The translations under genes and the position numbers were made by a program. This document shows positions 26,984 to 35,701 of a stretch of DNA of 64,000 bases, one piece after another. Under the pieces are notes generated by a model that was not told where the DNA came from, did no database searches, and saw only the letters and a program-made list of their open reading frames with translations. Location: positions 47,357 through 111,356 of the forward strand of contig NZ_FBWL01000163.1 in NCBI RefSeq assembly GCF_001517425.1, given 5' to 3'. The DNA comes from Clostridium sp. C105KSO13 (GTDB taxonomy: Bacteria; Bacillota; Clostridia; Lachnospirales; Lachnospiraceae). The first letter of the stretch is position 1, and each line of letters begins with the position of its first letter.

Positions 26984-26998
26984 CGTCGGTGAATTCAT

Positions 26999-27484
26999 TT
27001 AAATATATTCTAACTTTTCGAAGTAATGCATCAGAATGTCAGCACAGTTATCCACTCCCAGTTGGGAGGTATCCAGTATCATATGGTAATCATTCACATC
27101 CCCCCAGGTCTTGCCTACATGCTCTTCGTAATAAGCGGCACGCTCCGCATCTGTGCGTGTTACCTTTTCTTCGGCGTCTTCGCAGGAAAGGGATTCAAGC
27201 TGCATAATTCTGCGAATACGATCCTCCTTATCCGCCCGCACAAAGATGTTCAGGACATTCATCCGGCCTTTCAAAATATCAGAAGCACAGCGCCCAAGTA
27301 TGATGCAGGGCTTTGAAGCAAGCTTCCTAATAGCCTCTGCTTCGGTCTCATATTTGTGCGAACCGATCTGATGTTCAATATATGCTTTATCATAAACAGG
27401 GATATCCAGCCTCTCGGAAAGCTCCTTTGCAATCACACTTGCACCGGTACCGAAACAGCGGCTCATGGTAATCACTAATTTCAT
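26999..27484 (-). CDS. Cytidylate kinase-like family protein
   Basis: 161 residues. P-loop NMP-kinase fold: the start MKLVITMSRCFGTGASVIAKEL has the G-x-G-A-S loop of the cytidylate-kinase-like family (CMP kinase relatives of unknown substrate), followed by PVYDKAYIEH, an R-rich lid (RADKEDRIRRIM) and YYEEHVGKTWGD. The usual GxxGxGK(S/T) lysine is replaced, as in other family members. ATG 27484 is chosen because AAAGGAGG lies 7 bases upstream; the longer frame to 27532 has no such box. Divergent from secDF. Confidence 0.83.
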   Translation of the reverse strand: MKLVITMSRCFGTGASVIAKELSERLDIPVYDKAYIEHQIGSHKYETEAEAIRKLASKPCIILGRCASDILKGRMNVLNIFVRADKEDRIRRIMQLESLSCEDAEEKVTRTDAERAAYYEEHVGKTWGDVNDYHMILDTSQLGVDNCADILMHYFEKLEYI

Positions 27485-27534
27485 AAGAATTCCTCCTTTG
27501 TGAATGACAGTGGGTTTCTTTATATAGTACATGT

Positions 27535-27563
27535 ATTATAACACTAACTGGAGAACGGGGAAA
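27535..27563 (-). promoter_or_regulatory. Predicted promoter of the cytidylate-kinase-like gene
   Basis: Minus strand extended -10 TG-T-TATAAT (TATAAT at 27540-27535); weak -35 TTTCCC at 27563-27558 with 17-bp spacing. Confidence 0.5.
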
Positions 27564-27615
27564 GGAAAAGATAGGATACATTGTCTTTTAATTTGCTGCC
27601 GCTCTCATTTTATGT

Positions 27616-27644
27616 TTGCATAATAGACCCGCGCGCATTATAAT
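27616..27644 (+). promoter_or_regulatory. Sigma-A promoter of secDF
   Basis: TTGCAT (27616-27621), 17-bp spacer, consensus TATAAT (27639-27644), 32 bases before the TTG start. Confidence 0.72.
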
Positions 27645-27675
27645 AGATGGGAATAACTAGGAGGAGGATATTTTC

Positions 27676-29856
27676 TTGAAAGCGAATAAGAGAAATATAT
27701 GGATTGTGCTGTGTATCATTGCAGTGTTTGTTTATGTTGCTATTTTCGGTCTGGGCAGCGGCTTTAAGGGTGCAGTGGATATGCGGTTTGGTATTGATAT
27801 CCGGGGCGGTGTGGAGGCCATTTTTGAACCGGAGGGAGTGGACAAGGTTCCTTCTGCGAAAGATCTTGAGTCTGCCAGAATTGTTATGGAGAATCGGCTG
27901 GATTCGCAGAATATTGTGGACCGCGAGGTGACGGTAGATAAAGAGCACGGCAACATTATTGTCAGATTCCCGTGGAAATCGGACGAGAAGGATTTTAACC
28001 CTGAGAATGCCATAGCGGAGCTGGGGGAGACTGCCAAGCTAACCTTCCGCGACCCGGAGGGGAAGGTGCTGGTGGAAGGAAAGAATGTATCCAGCAGTGA
28101 TGTACAGAAAGATCAGCAGACAGGGGAATATGTGGTTGCCCTTAAGTTTGACAAGACCGGAGCTAAGGATTTTGCAAAGGCAACGTCAGAACTGGTGGGA
28201 AAACCTATTGGAATTTACATGGATGAGGAGCAGATATCCAATCCGGTTGTACAGCAGGCTATCGAAGGCGGAGAAGCTGTTATCAACGGAATGGGCTCCC
28301 AGGAGGAAGCGAAAGCATTGTCCGAGAAAATCAATGCAGGTGCACTGCCGTTTTCTCTGAAGACAACCAACTATAACACCATCAGTCCCACACTGGGCAG
28401 CGGTGCCTTGAGAGCTATGCTGATGGCTGCAGCGGTAGCATTTACCGTGGTATGTCTGTTTATGATACTGTATTATCGTCTTCCGGGACTGATCGCATGT
28501 CTGGCCATGGTTTTCCAGATGTGTATGCAGATACTTGCACTTTCCGTTCCGCAGTATACGCTGACCCTCCCAGGTATAGCCGGTCTGATTCTATCCCTTG
28601 GTATGGCCGTGGATGCCAACGTCATCATTAACGAGCGTATCGGTGAGGAGCTGAATAAGGGAAGCAGCTTAAAGACCGCAGTGCGGATGGGCTATAAGAA
28701 TGCCTTCTCCTCTATATTGGACGGAAATGTGACTACAGCGGTAGTTGCTGTGATTTTGATGATTTTTGGTTCAGGAACGATGCTGAGTTTTGGTTATACA
28801 TTGCTGACAGGTGTTATTATCAACCTGCTTGCCGGTGTATGGCTTTCCAGAATTATGTTAAGTTCAGCAGTTCTTTATCCTTTGTTCCAGAAACCAAAGC
28901 TGTTCTACGTGAAGAAAGAGAGAAAAGTAATAGATTTTCTTGGAAAGCGGAAAGCAATCTTCCTGTTTACAGCAGCAGTACTTATTGCCGGAAGCATCAT
29001 CAGCGGCGTGCGAGGGGTGACTTTGGACACCCAGTTTACCGGAGGCGTTATTTTAAAATATACCTGTGAAGGGACGCCGGATATAGAGAAGGCAGCCGAT
29101 GCCGCAGAAGATGTGCTGAAGCGTCCGGTCAGTGCCCAGCTGACAAATGATTTTGTGTCCGGCCAAAACAAACTGGTGCTGAATCTCGGAGGAAAGCAGG
29201 GACTTTCTCCGGATGATCAGACAAAAGTGCTGGAGACTTTGAATAAAATTCAGCCGGACCAGAAATATGAATCATCAGAAACTTATGCAGTGGAGCCCTA
29301 TATCGGTGCACGTGCATTGAAAAACTCCGGCATTGCTATTGTATTGGCGGCTGTATTTATTGTAATATATATCGCCATTCGCTTTTCAACTTTGTCGGGG
29401 CTGTCCGCAGGAGTGTCCGGGGTGGTTGCTCTGATACATGATGTATTTATCGTCTTTTTGGTGTTCGGTGTCTGCAAGATACCGATTAACGATGCATTTG
29501 TGTCAGTAGTCCTTACAATTATCGGATACTCCATCAATGATACAATTGTTCTCTATGACCGGATACGCGAGCACATGCAAAAACATTCAAAAGAGGGACT
29601 CGTGCCCCTGGTAAACAGAAGCATTACAGAGACACTGGCGCGTTCTATTAATACGGCGCTTTCCACCATATTCTGTGTGGCGGTTATTTTAGCCTTTGGC
29701 TTAGCTTATAATATAGACTCTATCATAGTCTTTGCCCTGCCCATGCTGGCCGGCATGATAAGCGGGTTCTATTCGACCATCTGTATCGCAGGCGCCGTAT
29801 GGGTTACCTGGAAAGAGAGAAAGAGCAAAACGAAAAGCATAAAACAGAAAAGATAA
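27676..29856 (+). CDS. secDF: Protein translocase subunit SecDF (fused SecD-SecF)
   Basis: 726 residues, RND-type membrane protein that uses the ion gradient to drive late steps of Sec export. SecD half: first membrane segment 7-27, GIDIRGGVEAIF, the periplasmic-equivalent P1 domain, and five more membrane segments with LSLGMAVDANVIINERI and DGNVTTA. SecF half from about residue 425: TLDTQFTGGVI, ALIHDVFIVF, IGYSINDTIVLYDRIRE. The single-chain fusion is typical of Firmicutes. TTG start at 27676 behind an AGGAGGAGG box. Confidence 0.95.
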   Translation: MKANKRNIWIVLCIIAVFVYVAIFGLGSGFKGAVDMRFGIDIRGGVEAIFEPEGVDKVPSAKDLESARIVMENRLDSQNIVDREVTVDKEHGNIIVRFPWKSDEKDFNPENAIAELGETAKLTFRDPEGKVLVEGKNVSSSDVQKDQQTGEYVVALKFDKTGAKDFAKATSELVGKPIGIYMDEEQISNPVVQQAIEGGEAVINGMGSQEEAKALSEKINAGALPFSLKTTNYNTISPTLGSGALRAMLMAAAVAFTVVCLFMILYYRLPGLIACLAMVFQMCMQILALSVPQYTLTLPGIAGLILSLGMAVDANVIINERIGEELNKGSSLKTAVRMGYKNAFSSILDGNVTTAVVAVILMIFGSGTMLSFGYTLLTGVIINLLAGVWLSRIMLSSAVLYPLFQKPKLFYVKKERKVIDFLGKRKAIFLFTAAVLIAGSIISGVRGVTLDTQFTGGVILKYTCEGTPDIEKAADAAEDVLKRPVSAQLTNDFVSGQNKLVLNLGGKQGLSPDDQTKVLETLNKIQPDQKYESSETYAVEPYIGARALKNSGIAIVLAAVFIVIYIAIRFSTLSGLSAGVSGVVALIHDVFIVFLVFGVCKIPINDAFVSVVLTIIGYSINDTIVLYDRIREHMQKHSKEGLVPLVNRSITETLARSINTALSTIFCVAVILAFGLAYNIDSIIVFALPMLAGMISGFYSTICIAGAVWVTWKERKSKTKSIKQKR

Positions 29857-29882
29857 AGACATAAGAATTTTCATTGGTAAGG

Positions 29883-29925
29883 AATGAGTCAGATGGACAT
29901 GGGGGGCATGTCTGCCTGACTCATT
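29883..29925 (+). other. Strong hairpin upstream of the LCP gene
   Basis: 29883-29892 pairs with 29916-29925 (10 bp) and 29896-29901 with 29907-29912 (6 bp), separated by a 3x3 internal loop, with a 5-G apical loop. No T-run follows, so it is a poor intrinsic terminator; it may be a processing site or 5' leader structure for the polysaccharide locus. Confidence 0.55.
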
Positions 29926-30005
29926 TAGGCAAAAATTATGCCGCAGTAAAGCTGCACCAACGGAGAAATATTGACAAAGATGTACTTAATAAAGGAGAGA
30001 TAAAT

Positions 30006-31676
30006 ATGGGCCAACCAAGAAAGAGCTCGAAAGAGCAGGAGGCGGACAAAAAAGAGCAGGAGAGAAACCGCCGCAGAAGAGAAGAAGCGCGGAGAAGAAT
30101 TGTCAGTGACAATCCGGCCAAATCCCTGGCAGGCAGTACCAAAAGAGGGGGCGGCAAAAGACCGGAGGCCGGGAATGAAAAAAGAGGGAAAAAGCCCGGG
30201 AAGAGGCAAGGTTCCAACAAGGTGAGCAGACAGATCGGCATCGTTTTATGCGGAATCCAGATTGCTGCAACGCTGGTGTTTATTGCAGCGCTGTTTGTAT
30301 TGAATATGCTGCCTGTGAAATATCTGGCAGCAGCCGGTGGAATCCTGCTGGTAGTCTGGCTTATTTTGCTGATTGGTCAGCTTGTATCCAAGAAAAAAGC
30401 CATTGCAGGGAAAGTCTTCAGTGTTTTTATGTCTATTGTATTGGCGCTGGGCTCCTATTATATATTTAAGACCAATGGCACGGTTGAAAAAATCACCGGC
30501 GGAAATACAAAGGTAGATAAGATGGTGGTTGCGGTTCCGGCGCAGGATGCTGCCGAGACAATCCAGGATGCGGCTGGCTACAGCTTTGGTGTACAGTATG
30601 CTATGAAAGGCGACGATGTAAAGAGTACGGTAGAGGCAATTAATAAGGAGTTGGGAAAGGATATCTCTACCACGGAATATAAGAGCCTGAACGAACAGGC
30701 AGAGGCACTCCGGGATGGAGAAGTACAGGCAATTGTTTATAATGATGCCTACACAGGCGTACTGGAGGAAGCATACGAGAGCTACAGTGACGAAGTAAAG
30801 ATTATCTACAGCCATAAGATCACCAGCACCCTTAAGAATGAAGCGGCAGACGTGAAGGTGGCGGATGATTCTTTTACGGTATACATCAGCGGCATCGATG
30901 TGTATGGCGCTATCGAGACCAACAGCCGCAGCGATGTGAACATCCTGGCAACGGTGAATCCTGCAACTCATCAGATTCTGCTGGTGACCACGCCAAGGGA
31001 TTATTATGTAGAAATTCCGGATATTTCAGGAGGACAGAAGGATAAGCTGACCCATGCGGGAATTTACGGAGTAGATGCCTCGATGGCTACTTTGGAGCAT
31101 CTTTATGACACGGATATTGATTTTTATGCAAGAGTGAACTTCACTTCGCTGGAACAGATGGTAGATGCTCTGGGCGGAGTGGATGTAATATCAGAGCAGG
31201 CTTTCACAACAAGTGAGGAATCCGGCCAGGTCATGAATGTTGTACAGGGGGAAAACCATTTTACAGGGAAACAGGCACTGGCATTTTCCAGAGAAAGAAT
31301 GAATGTAGACGGCGGTGACTTCCAGAGAGGAAAGAACCAGCAGGCCGTGATTACAGCTATGATTAAGAAGGCCATTTCTCCGGCCATACTGACAGGTGCC
31401 AATGGAGTTTTAAGCAGCGTTAGCGGAAATGTGGACACGAACATGTCACAGAATCAGATGCAGGATCTGATTAAGAGTCAGCTCTCAGATGGGGCGGCTT
31501 GGAATATTAAATCCATGGCGGCAGAAGGAACCGGTGACAATCAGGAGTGCTATTCTTCGCCAGGCAGTGTTCTCTATGTGACCCAGCCGGATATGTCATC
31601 TATAACGCCGATTATAGAAGCAATTAATGCGGTGGAGAAGGGGGAGACGCTGCCAGATTCAGAGGTGGCGCAATAA
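30006..31676 (+). CDS. LytR-CpsA-Psr (LCP) family glycopolymer ligase with extra sensor-like domain
   Basis: About 556 residues. Long, very basic cytoplasmic tail (1-74), three membrane segments (about 78-98, 102-122, 137-156), an extracellular domain at about 173-280 that looks like part of a solute-binding (SBP_bac_3-like) fold (GYSFGVQYAMKGDD, LRDGEVQAIVYNDAY), and the LCP catalytic domain from about 290 (YISGIDVYG, R-S-D-V-N, TTPRDYYVEIP, VNFTSLEQMVDALGGVDV, LAFSRERM). LCP enzymes move glycopolymers from their lipid carrier to peptidoglycan. ATG 30006 has AAGGAG upstream. First gene of the polysaccharide locus. Confidence 0.88.
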   Translation: MGQPRKSSKEQEADKKEQERNRRRREEARRRIVSDNPAKSLAGSTKRGGGKRPEAGNEKRGKKPGKRQGSNKVSRQIGIVLCGIQIAATLVFIAALFVLNMLPVKYLAAAGGILLVVWLILLIGQLVSKKKAIAGKVFSVFMSIVLALGSYYIFKTNGTVEKITGGNTKVDKMVVAVPAQDAAETIQDAAGYSFGVQYAMKGDDVKSTVEAINKELGKDISTTEYKSLNEQAEALRDGEVQAIVYNDAYTGVLEEAYESYSDEVKIIYSHKITSTLKNEAADVKVADDSFTVYISGIDVYGAIETNSRSDVNILATVNPATHQILLVTTPRDYYVEIPDISGGQKDKLTHAGIYGVDASMATLEHLYDTDIDFYARVNFTSLEQMVDALGGVDVISEQAFTTSEESGQVMNVVQGENHFTGKQALAFSRERMNVDGGDFQRGKNQQAVITAMIKKAISPAILTGANGVLSSVSGNVDTNMSQNQMQDLIKSQLSDGAAWNIKSMAAEGTGDNQECYSSPGSVLYVTQPDMSSITPIIEAINAVEKGETLPDSEVAQ

Positions 31677-31698
31677 TGAGATACCGAGGAAAAGTAAA

Positions 31699-33669
31699 AT
31701 GATGAAATTGTTAAAAAAGTGGGATCTTTCTTTTATATATAAAGTAATGCTGGTATTATTGGATATTATCTTCCTCAATACCAGCTCATTTATGGCACTG
31801 TGGATCCGCTTTAATATGCACATCAGTGAGATACCGCCTGAGTATGCGGATTCAGTAAAAGAGCTGGTTGTGGCAAATACGATTGTTACGATAATCATAT
31901 TTGCCTTATTCAGGCTGTATACAAGCCTCTGGAGATTTGCAAGCATTAAGGAACTGGTCTATGTTATTGAGGCCTGTGGGGCATCGGTTCTGTTTAATAT
32001 TCTGGCCTATTATCTTACTTACAGAGAAATATACCGAAGCTATTTTCCCCTCTATGTTGTGTCACTGTTTTTGCTGACATGCTTAAGCCGCTTTACTTAC
32101 CGGCTCGTCAGGCTGCTCTACCATGGGAATGTCCACGGCCGTCATGTAAGAAATACTATGATTATCGGGGCAGGCGAGGCATGTAATGTAGTCATGAAAG
32201 AACTGGAGCTCAGCATGGAGCTGGATGCAAAGATTTGCTGTGTGATTGATGACAATACAAGAAAGCAGGGGACTTATATTCACGGTGTGAAGGTAGTGGG
32301 CGGCAGAGATGTTATCCTGAAATATGCAGAGAAATACTGCGTCAATGAGATTATTGTTGCCATTCCCAGTGCAGACAAACGGGAGAGGCAGAAGATACTG
32401 GAAATCTGCCAGAAGGTTCCGGACTGTGAATTAAAGATACTGCCCGGGGTATACCAGCTGGTAAATGGAGATGTCTGCGTTTCCAGGCTGCGCAATGTAG
32501 AAATAGAAGATTTGCTGGGAAGAGAGCCTATCCGGATCACCTCAGAGAAAATCGGGATCTACGTATCAGACAAGGTGGTATTGGTGACAGGCGGAGGCGG
32601 CAGCATCGGAAGTGAGCTCTGCCGCCAGATTGCCGCAAACGGTGTCAGACAGCTGATTATTTTTGACATTTACGAGAACAATGCCTATGATATACAGCAG
32701 GAGCTGAAGGCAAAATGGCCCAACCTGGATTTAATTGTGCTTATAGGTTCCGTCAGAAACGGAAGAAAGCTAAACAGTGTTTTTGCCAGATACAGGCCTG
32801 ATATAGTATACCATGCGGCAGCCCATAAACATGTGCCACTGATGGAAGACAGCCCAAACGAGGCAATTAAGAATAATGTGTTTGGAACTTACAAGGTTGC
32901 ATTGGCTGCGGACCGCTACAAGGTGGAGAAGTTTGTACTTATTTCTACGGATAAAGCAGTGAACCCGACGAATATCATGGGCGCCTCCAAGCGGATGTGC
33001 GAGATGATTATCCAGGTGTTCAACCGACGCTCCAAAACGGAATATGTGGCGGTGCGTTTTGGAAATGTGCTGGGCAGCAACGGCAGTGTCATACCGCTGT
33101 TCAAAAAACAGATAGAGGCAGGGGGACCGGTGACGGTGACCCACCCGGACATTATCCGGTATTTTATGACCATACCGGAGGCCGTGTCGTTGGTTTTGGA
33201 GGCAGGAGCCAGTGCCAGGGGCGGAGAAATCTTTGTTTTGGATATGGGGCAGCCGGTAAGAATTGTGGATCTGGCAAAAAATCTGATCAGGCTGTCAGGC
33301 TACACCCTTGGAGTGGACATAGAGATTCAATATACAGGCCTGCGCCCCGGGGAGAAGCTGTATGAAGAACTGCTGATGGCGGAAGAAGGACTCCAAAATA
33401 CCGAGAATGAAAAAATCCATATCGGAAAGCCCATCGAGTTTGATGAGGAAGAATTTTTGAAAGACCTGCAAGATTTGTACAGGGAGGCCTATGGGGAGAC
33501 GGAGTGTATGAAAGATATTGTCCACAAGATTATCCCCACCTATCATCTGCGGGAAGCTGATGTGCAGAGAGACCGGCAGCTGCAGTCCTGCTGGAAACAG
33601 GAATTTGCTGATACGAGATCGGAACTTCCCAGTGCTTTTCTGGAGCAGGGAAGTCAAGAAAGGATATAA
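31699..33669 (+). CDS. Membrane nucleotide-sugar 4,6-dehydratase (CapD/PglF/FlaA1 family)
   Basis: About 656 residues. Four N-terminal membrane segments (to about 125), a CoA-binding-like Rossmann domain (MIIGAGEACNVVMKEL), then a second, catalytic Rossmann domain: VTGGGGSIGSELCRQI, YHAAAHKHVPLME, and the catalytic region ISTDKAVNPTNIMGASKRMCE, RFGNVLGSNGSVIPLF. PglF-type members convert UDP-GlcNAc to the 4-keto-6-deoxy sugar. ATG 31699 (GAGGA upstream) is preferred to starts inside the LCP gene. With the next gene it would yield a UDP-4-amino-4,6-dideoxy sugar. Confidence 0.88.
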   Translation: MMKLLKKWDLSFIYKVMLVLLDIIFLNTSSFMALWIRFNMHISEIPPEYADSVKELVVANTIVTIIIFALFRLYTSLWRFASIKELVYVIEACGASVLFNILAYYLTYREIYRSYFPLYVVSLFLLTCLSRFTYRLVRLLYHGNVHGRHVRNTMIIGAGEACNVVMKELELSMELDAKICCVIDDNTRKQGTYIHGVKVVGGRDVILKYAEKYCVNEIIVAIPSADKRERQKILEICQKVPDCELKILPGVYQLVNGDVCVSRLRNVEIEDLLGREPIRITSEKIGIYVSDKVVLVTGGGGSIGSELCRQIAANGVRQLIIFDIYENNAYDIQQELKAKWPNLDLIVLIGSVRNGRKLNSVFARYRPDIVYHAAAHKHVPLMEDSPNEAIKNNVFGTYKVALAADRYKVEKFVLISTDKAVNPTNIMGASKRMCEMIIQVFNRRSKTEYVAVRFGNVLGSNGSVIPLFKKQIEAGGPVTVTHPDIIRYFMTIPEAVSLVLEAGASARGGEIFVLDMGQPVRIVDLAKNLIRLSGYTLGVDIEIQYTGLRPGEKLYEELLMAEEGLQNTENEKIHIGKPIEFDEEEFLKDLQDLYREAYGETECMKDIVHKIIPTYHLREADVQRDRQLQSCWKQEFADTRSELPSAFLEQGSQERI

Positions 33670-33677
33670 AAATACTT

Positions 33678-34883
33678 ATGAATGTACCATTTTCACCACC
33701 GGATATTACAGAAGAAGAGATCGCTGAAGTAGCTGAAACACTGCGCAGCGGCTGGATTACCACAGGACCCAGAACAAAAGAGTTTGAACGTAGGATTGCA
33801 GATTATCTCCACACCCACAGGGCGGTCTGTCTGAATTCGGCGACAGCATGTCTGGAAATGACGCTCCATCTGATGGGAATAGGCCCCGGGGATGAGGTAA
33901 TCACTACGGCATATACATATACGGCCACCTGCAGCTGCATCTGCCACGCAGGGGCGACCCCGGTTCTTGTGGATACAATGCCCGGTTCTTATGAGATGGA
34001 TCCGGAGCAAGTGCGCCAGGCGGTGACAAAGCGGACAAAAGCAATCATCTGTGTAGATTTGGCAGGTATTGTTTATAGCAGATATGATGAAATCTTTCGG
34101 ATTGCAGAGGAAAAGAAACGTTTATTTTCTCCTGCCAACGAGCGGCAGAAAGCCATGGGCAGAATTCTTGTGATTGCAGATGCAGCCCATGCCTTCGGCG
34201 CATCCCAAAACGGGAAAATGTGCGGGGAAATTGCGGATTTTTCATGTTTTTCCTTCCACGCGGTGAAAAATCTGACTACGGCGGAGGGGGGCGCAGTGAC
34301 ATGGTCACAGGCCATCTCACAGGCAGGATTGGATGGGGAGGTTTTGTACAGAGATTACATGCTTCTCTCCCTTCACGGACAGTCCAAGGATGCCCTGGCA
34401 AAAACCCAGGCCGGTGCCTGGGAATACGATATCGTGGCCCCCTACTATAAATGCAATATGACGGATATTATGGCAGCCATCGGACTAATTCAGCTGAAAA
34501 GATATCCGGATATACTTAAGAGAAGAAAGAATTTGATAGAGCAATATGATGAGGCTTTGAAAGACTGTCCGGTGAAGCTGCTGCGCCATTTTGGAGAAGA
34601 TTACAGCTCCAGCGGGCACCTATATCTGGTAAGCACACTTGACAAATCTCGACAGGAATGTAACAATATAATCACGAAATTGGCGGAAGCTGGAATTGCG
34701 ACCAATGTACATTATAAGCCTCTGCCCATGCTGAGCGCATACAGCCGGATGGGATTTGACATCAAAGACTATCCCAATGCATATGCTCAGTTTGAAAAGG
34801 AAATTACGCTGCCCCTTCACACTTGTCTCACAGATGAGCAGGTGAAGTATGTTGCAGATACATTCAGGAGCCTGATTATATGA
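33678..34883 (+). CDS. DegT/DnrJ/EryC1 sugar aminotransferase
   Basis: 401 residues. PLP-dependent aminotransferase of nucleotide 4-keto sugars. Seen: start PFSPPDITEEEIAEVAETLRSGW-TTGP, LNSATACLEMTL, D168-A-A-H-A-F, and the Schiff-base lysine in FSFHAVK197-NLTTAEGG. The order dehydratase-aminotransferase-phosphoglycosyl transferase parallels PglF-PglE-PglC of bacillosamine-type synthesis, but no acetyltransferase of the PglD type lies here. Poor ribosome binding site; probably coupled to the gene 8 bases upstream. Confidence 0.9.
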   Translation: MNVPFSPPDITEEEIAEVAETLRSGWITTGPRTKEFERRIADYLHTHRAVCLNSATACLEMTLHLMGIGPGDEVITTAYTYTATCSCICHAGATPVLVDTMPGSYEMDPEQVRQAVTKRTKAIICVDLAGIVYSRYDEIFRIAEEKKRLFSPANERQKAMGRILVIADAAHAFGASQNGKMCGEIADFSCFSFHAVKNLTTAEGGAVTWSQAISQAGLDGEVLYRDYMLLSLHGQSKDALAKTQAGAWEYDIVAPYYKCNMTDIMAAIGLIQLKRYPDILKRRKNLIEQYDEALKDCPVKLLRHFGEDYSSSGHLYLVSTLDKSRQECNNIITKLAEAGIATNVHYKPLPMLSAYSRMGFDIKDYPNAYAQFEKEITLPLHTCLTDEQVKYVADTFRSLII

Positions 34884-35578
34884 TACCAGATTGGAAACAG
34901 TTGCCGGAATTCATGCGCAATGATTCTGTAAAACCATATTACGAGATATTAAGAAAGAAGAAGTCTGCCCTCTGCCTAAAGCGAGGGCTTGACTTCTTTC
35001 TTGCGTTAATCTTGACAGTTGTGCTGGCTCCGGTGATGGGGGTTCTGGCAGTGTGGATAAAACTAGACAGCAGAGGTCCGGTCTTTTACAGGCAGGAGAG
35101 GATTACGCAGTATGGGAAACCATACCGTATTTTTAAATTCAGAACCATGGTTGCGGGAGCAGACAAAAAGGGCCCCCTTGTCACAAAAAAGCAAGACAGC
35201 AGAATTACCCGGTCCGGCAAAGCCCTGCGGAAACTTCGGCTGGATGAACTTCCCCAGCTGTTCAACATCTTAAGAGGGGAAATGTCCTTTGTGGGAACAA
35301 GACCTGAAGTCAGAAAGTACGTAGAACAGTACACTGGGGAAATGCGGGCAACGCTGCTGCTTCCGGCAGGAGTTACTTCCAGAGCCAGCATCCGGTTCAA
35401 GGATGAAGACGCACTGCTTGAAAAGCATCAGAAAGAGACCAAAAAGCCAGTGGATGAGGTATATGTAGAATATATTCTTCCGGTAAAAATGAAATACAAT
35501 CTGCAGTACATAAAACAGTTTGGCTTTTTCAGCGATATAAAAATAATGCTGGATACAGTTCTGGCTGTGATAAAATAA
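34880..35578 (+). CDS. Phosphoglycosyl transferase (bacterial sugar transferase family, PglC/WbaP-like)
   Basis: 232 residues. Small monotopic PGT that starts glycan assembly by moving a phospho-sugar to undecaprenyl phosphate. Re-entrant membrane helix LDFFLALILTVVLAPVMGVLAVWIKLDS is followed by GPVFYRQERI, FKFRTM, the catalytic L-D-E-L-P-Q dyad and FNILRGEMSFVGTRPE. ATG overlaps the aminotransferase stop (ATGA, 34880-34883). Its neighbour enzymes suggest the first sugar is a 4-amino-4,6-dideoxyhexose. Confidence 0.92.
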   Translation: MIPDWKQLPEFMRNDSVKPYYEILRKKKSALCLKRGLDFFLALILTVVLAPVMGVLAVWIKLDSRGPVFYRQERITQYGKPYRIFKFRTMVAGADKKGPLVTKKQDSRITRSGKALRKLRLDELPQLFNILRGEMSFVGTRPEVRKYVEQYTGEMRATLLLPAGVTSRASIRFKDEDALLEKHQKETKKPVDEVYVEYILPVKMKYNLQYIKQFGFFSDIKIMLDTVLAVIK

Positions 35579-35590
35579 AATAGGTAAACG

Positions 35591-35699
35591 AGGAGTATAG
35601 ACAAGGATACAACCATGCCGCTAAGTTCGAAAGGACCTCACTAAGCCAGCAGGTTGTACCTTACTACTAGGTTCGAAAGGACCTCACCAAGGAGTATAG
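35591..35699 (+). repeat. Repeat-structured leader of the GT4 gene
   Basis: Two 24-bp direct repeats differing at two bases lie at 35622-35645 and 35668-35691. A 10-mer AGGAGTATAG occurs at both borders (35591-35600 and 35690-35699), the second copy serving as ribosome binding site. 35605-35614 can pair with 35652-35660 (one bulge), enclosing the first repeat. The layout looks like a 99-bp unit inserted with, or created by, duplication of the AGGAGTATAG box. Confidence 0.7.
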
Positions 35700-35701
35700 G
35701 T

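Noticed and set aside
35622..35691. Two repeats with a 22-base gap as a mini CRISPR array
   Set aside because: Only two copies, a short spacer, no cas genes, and the second copy runs into a ribosome binding site.
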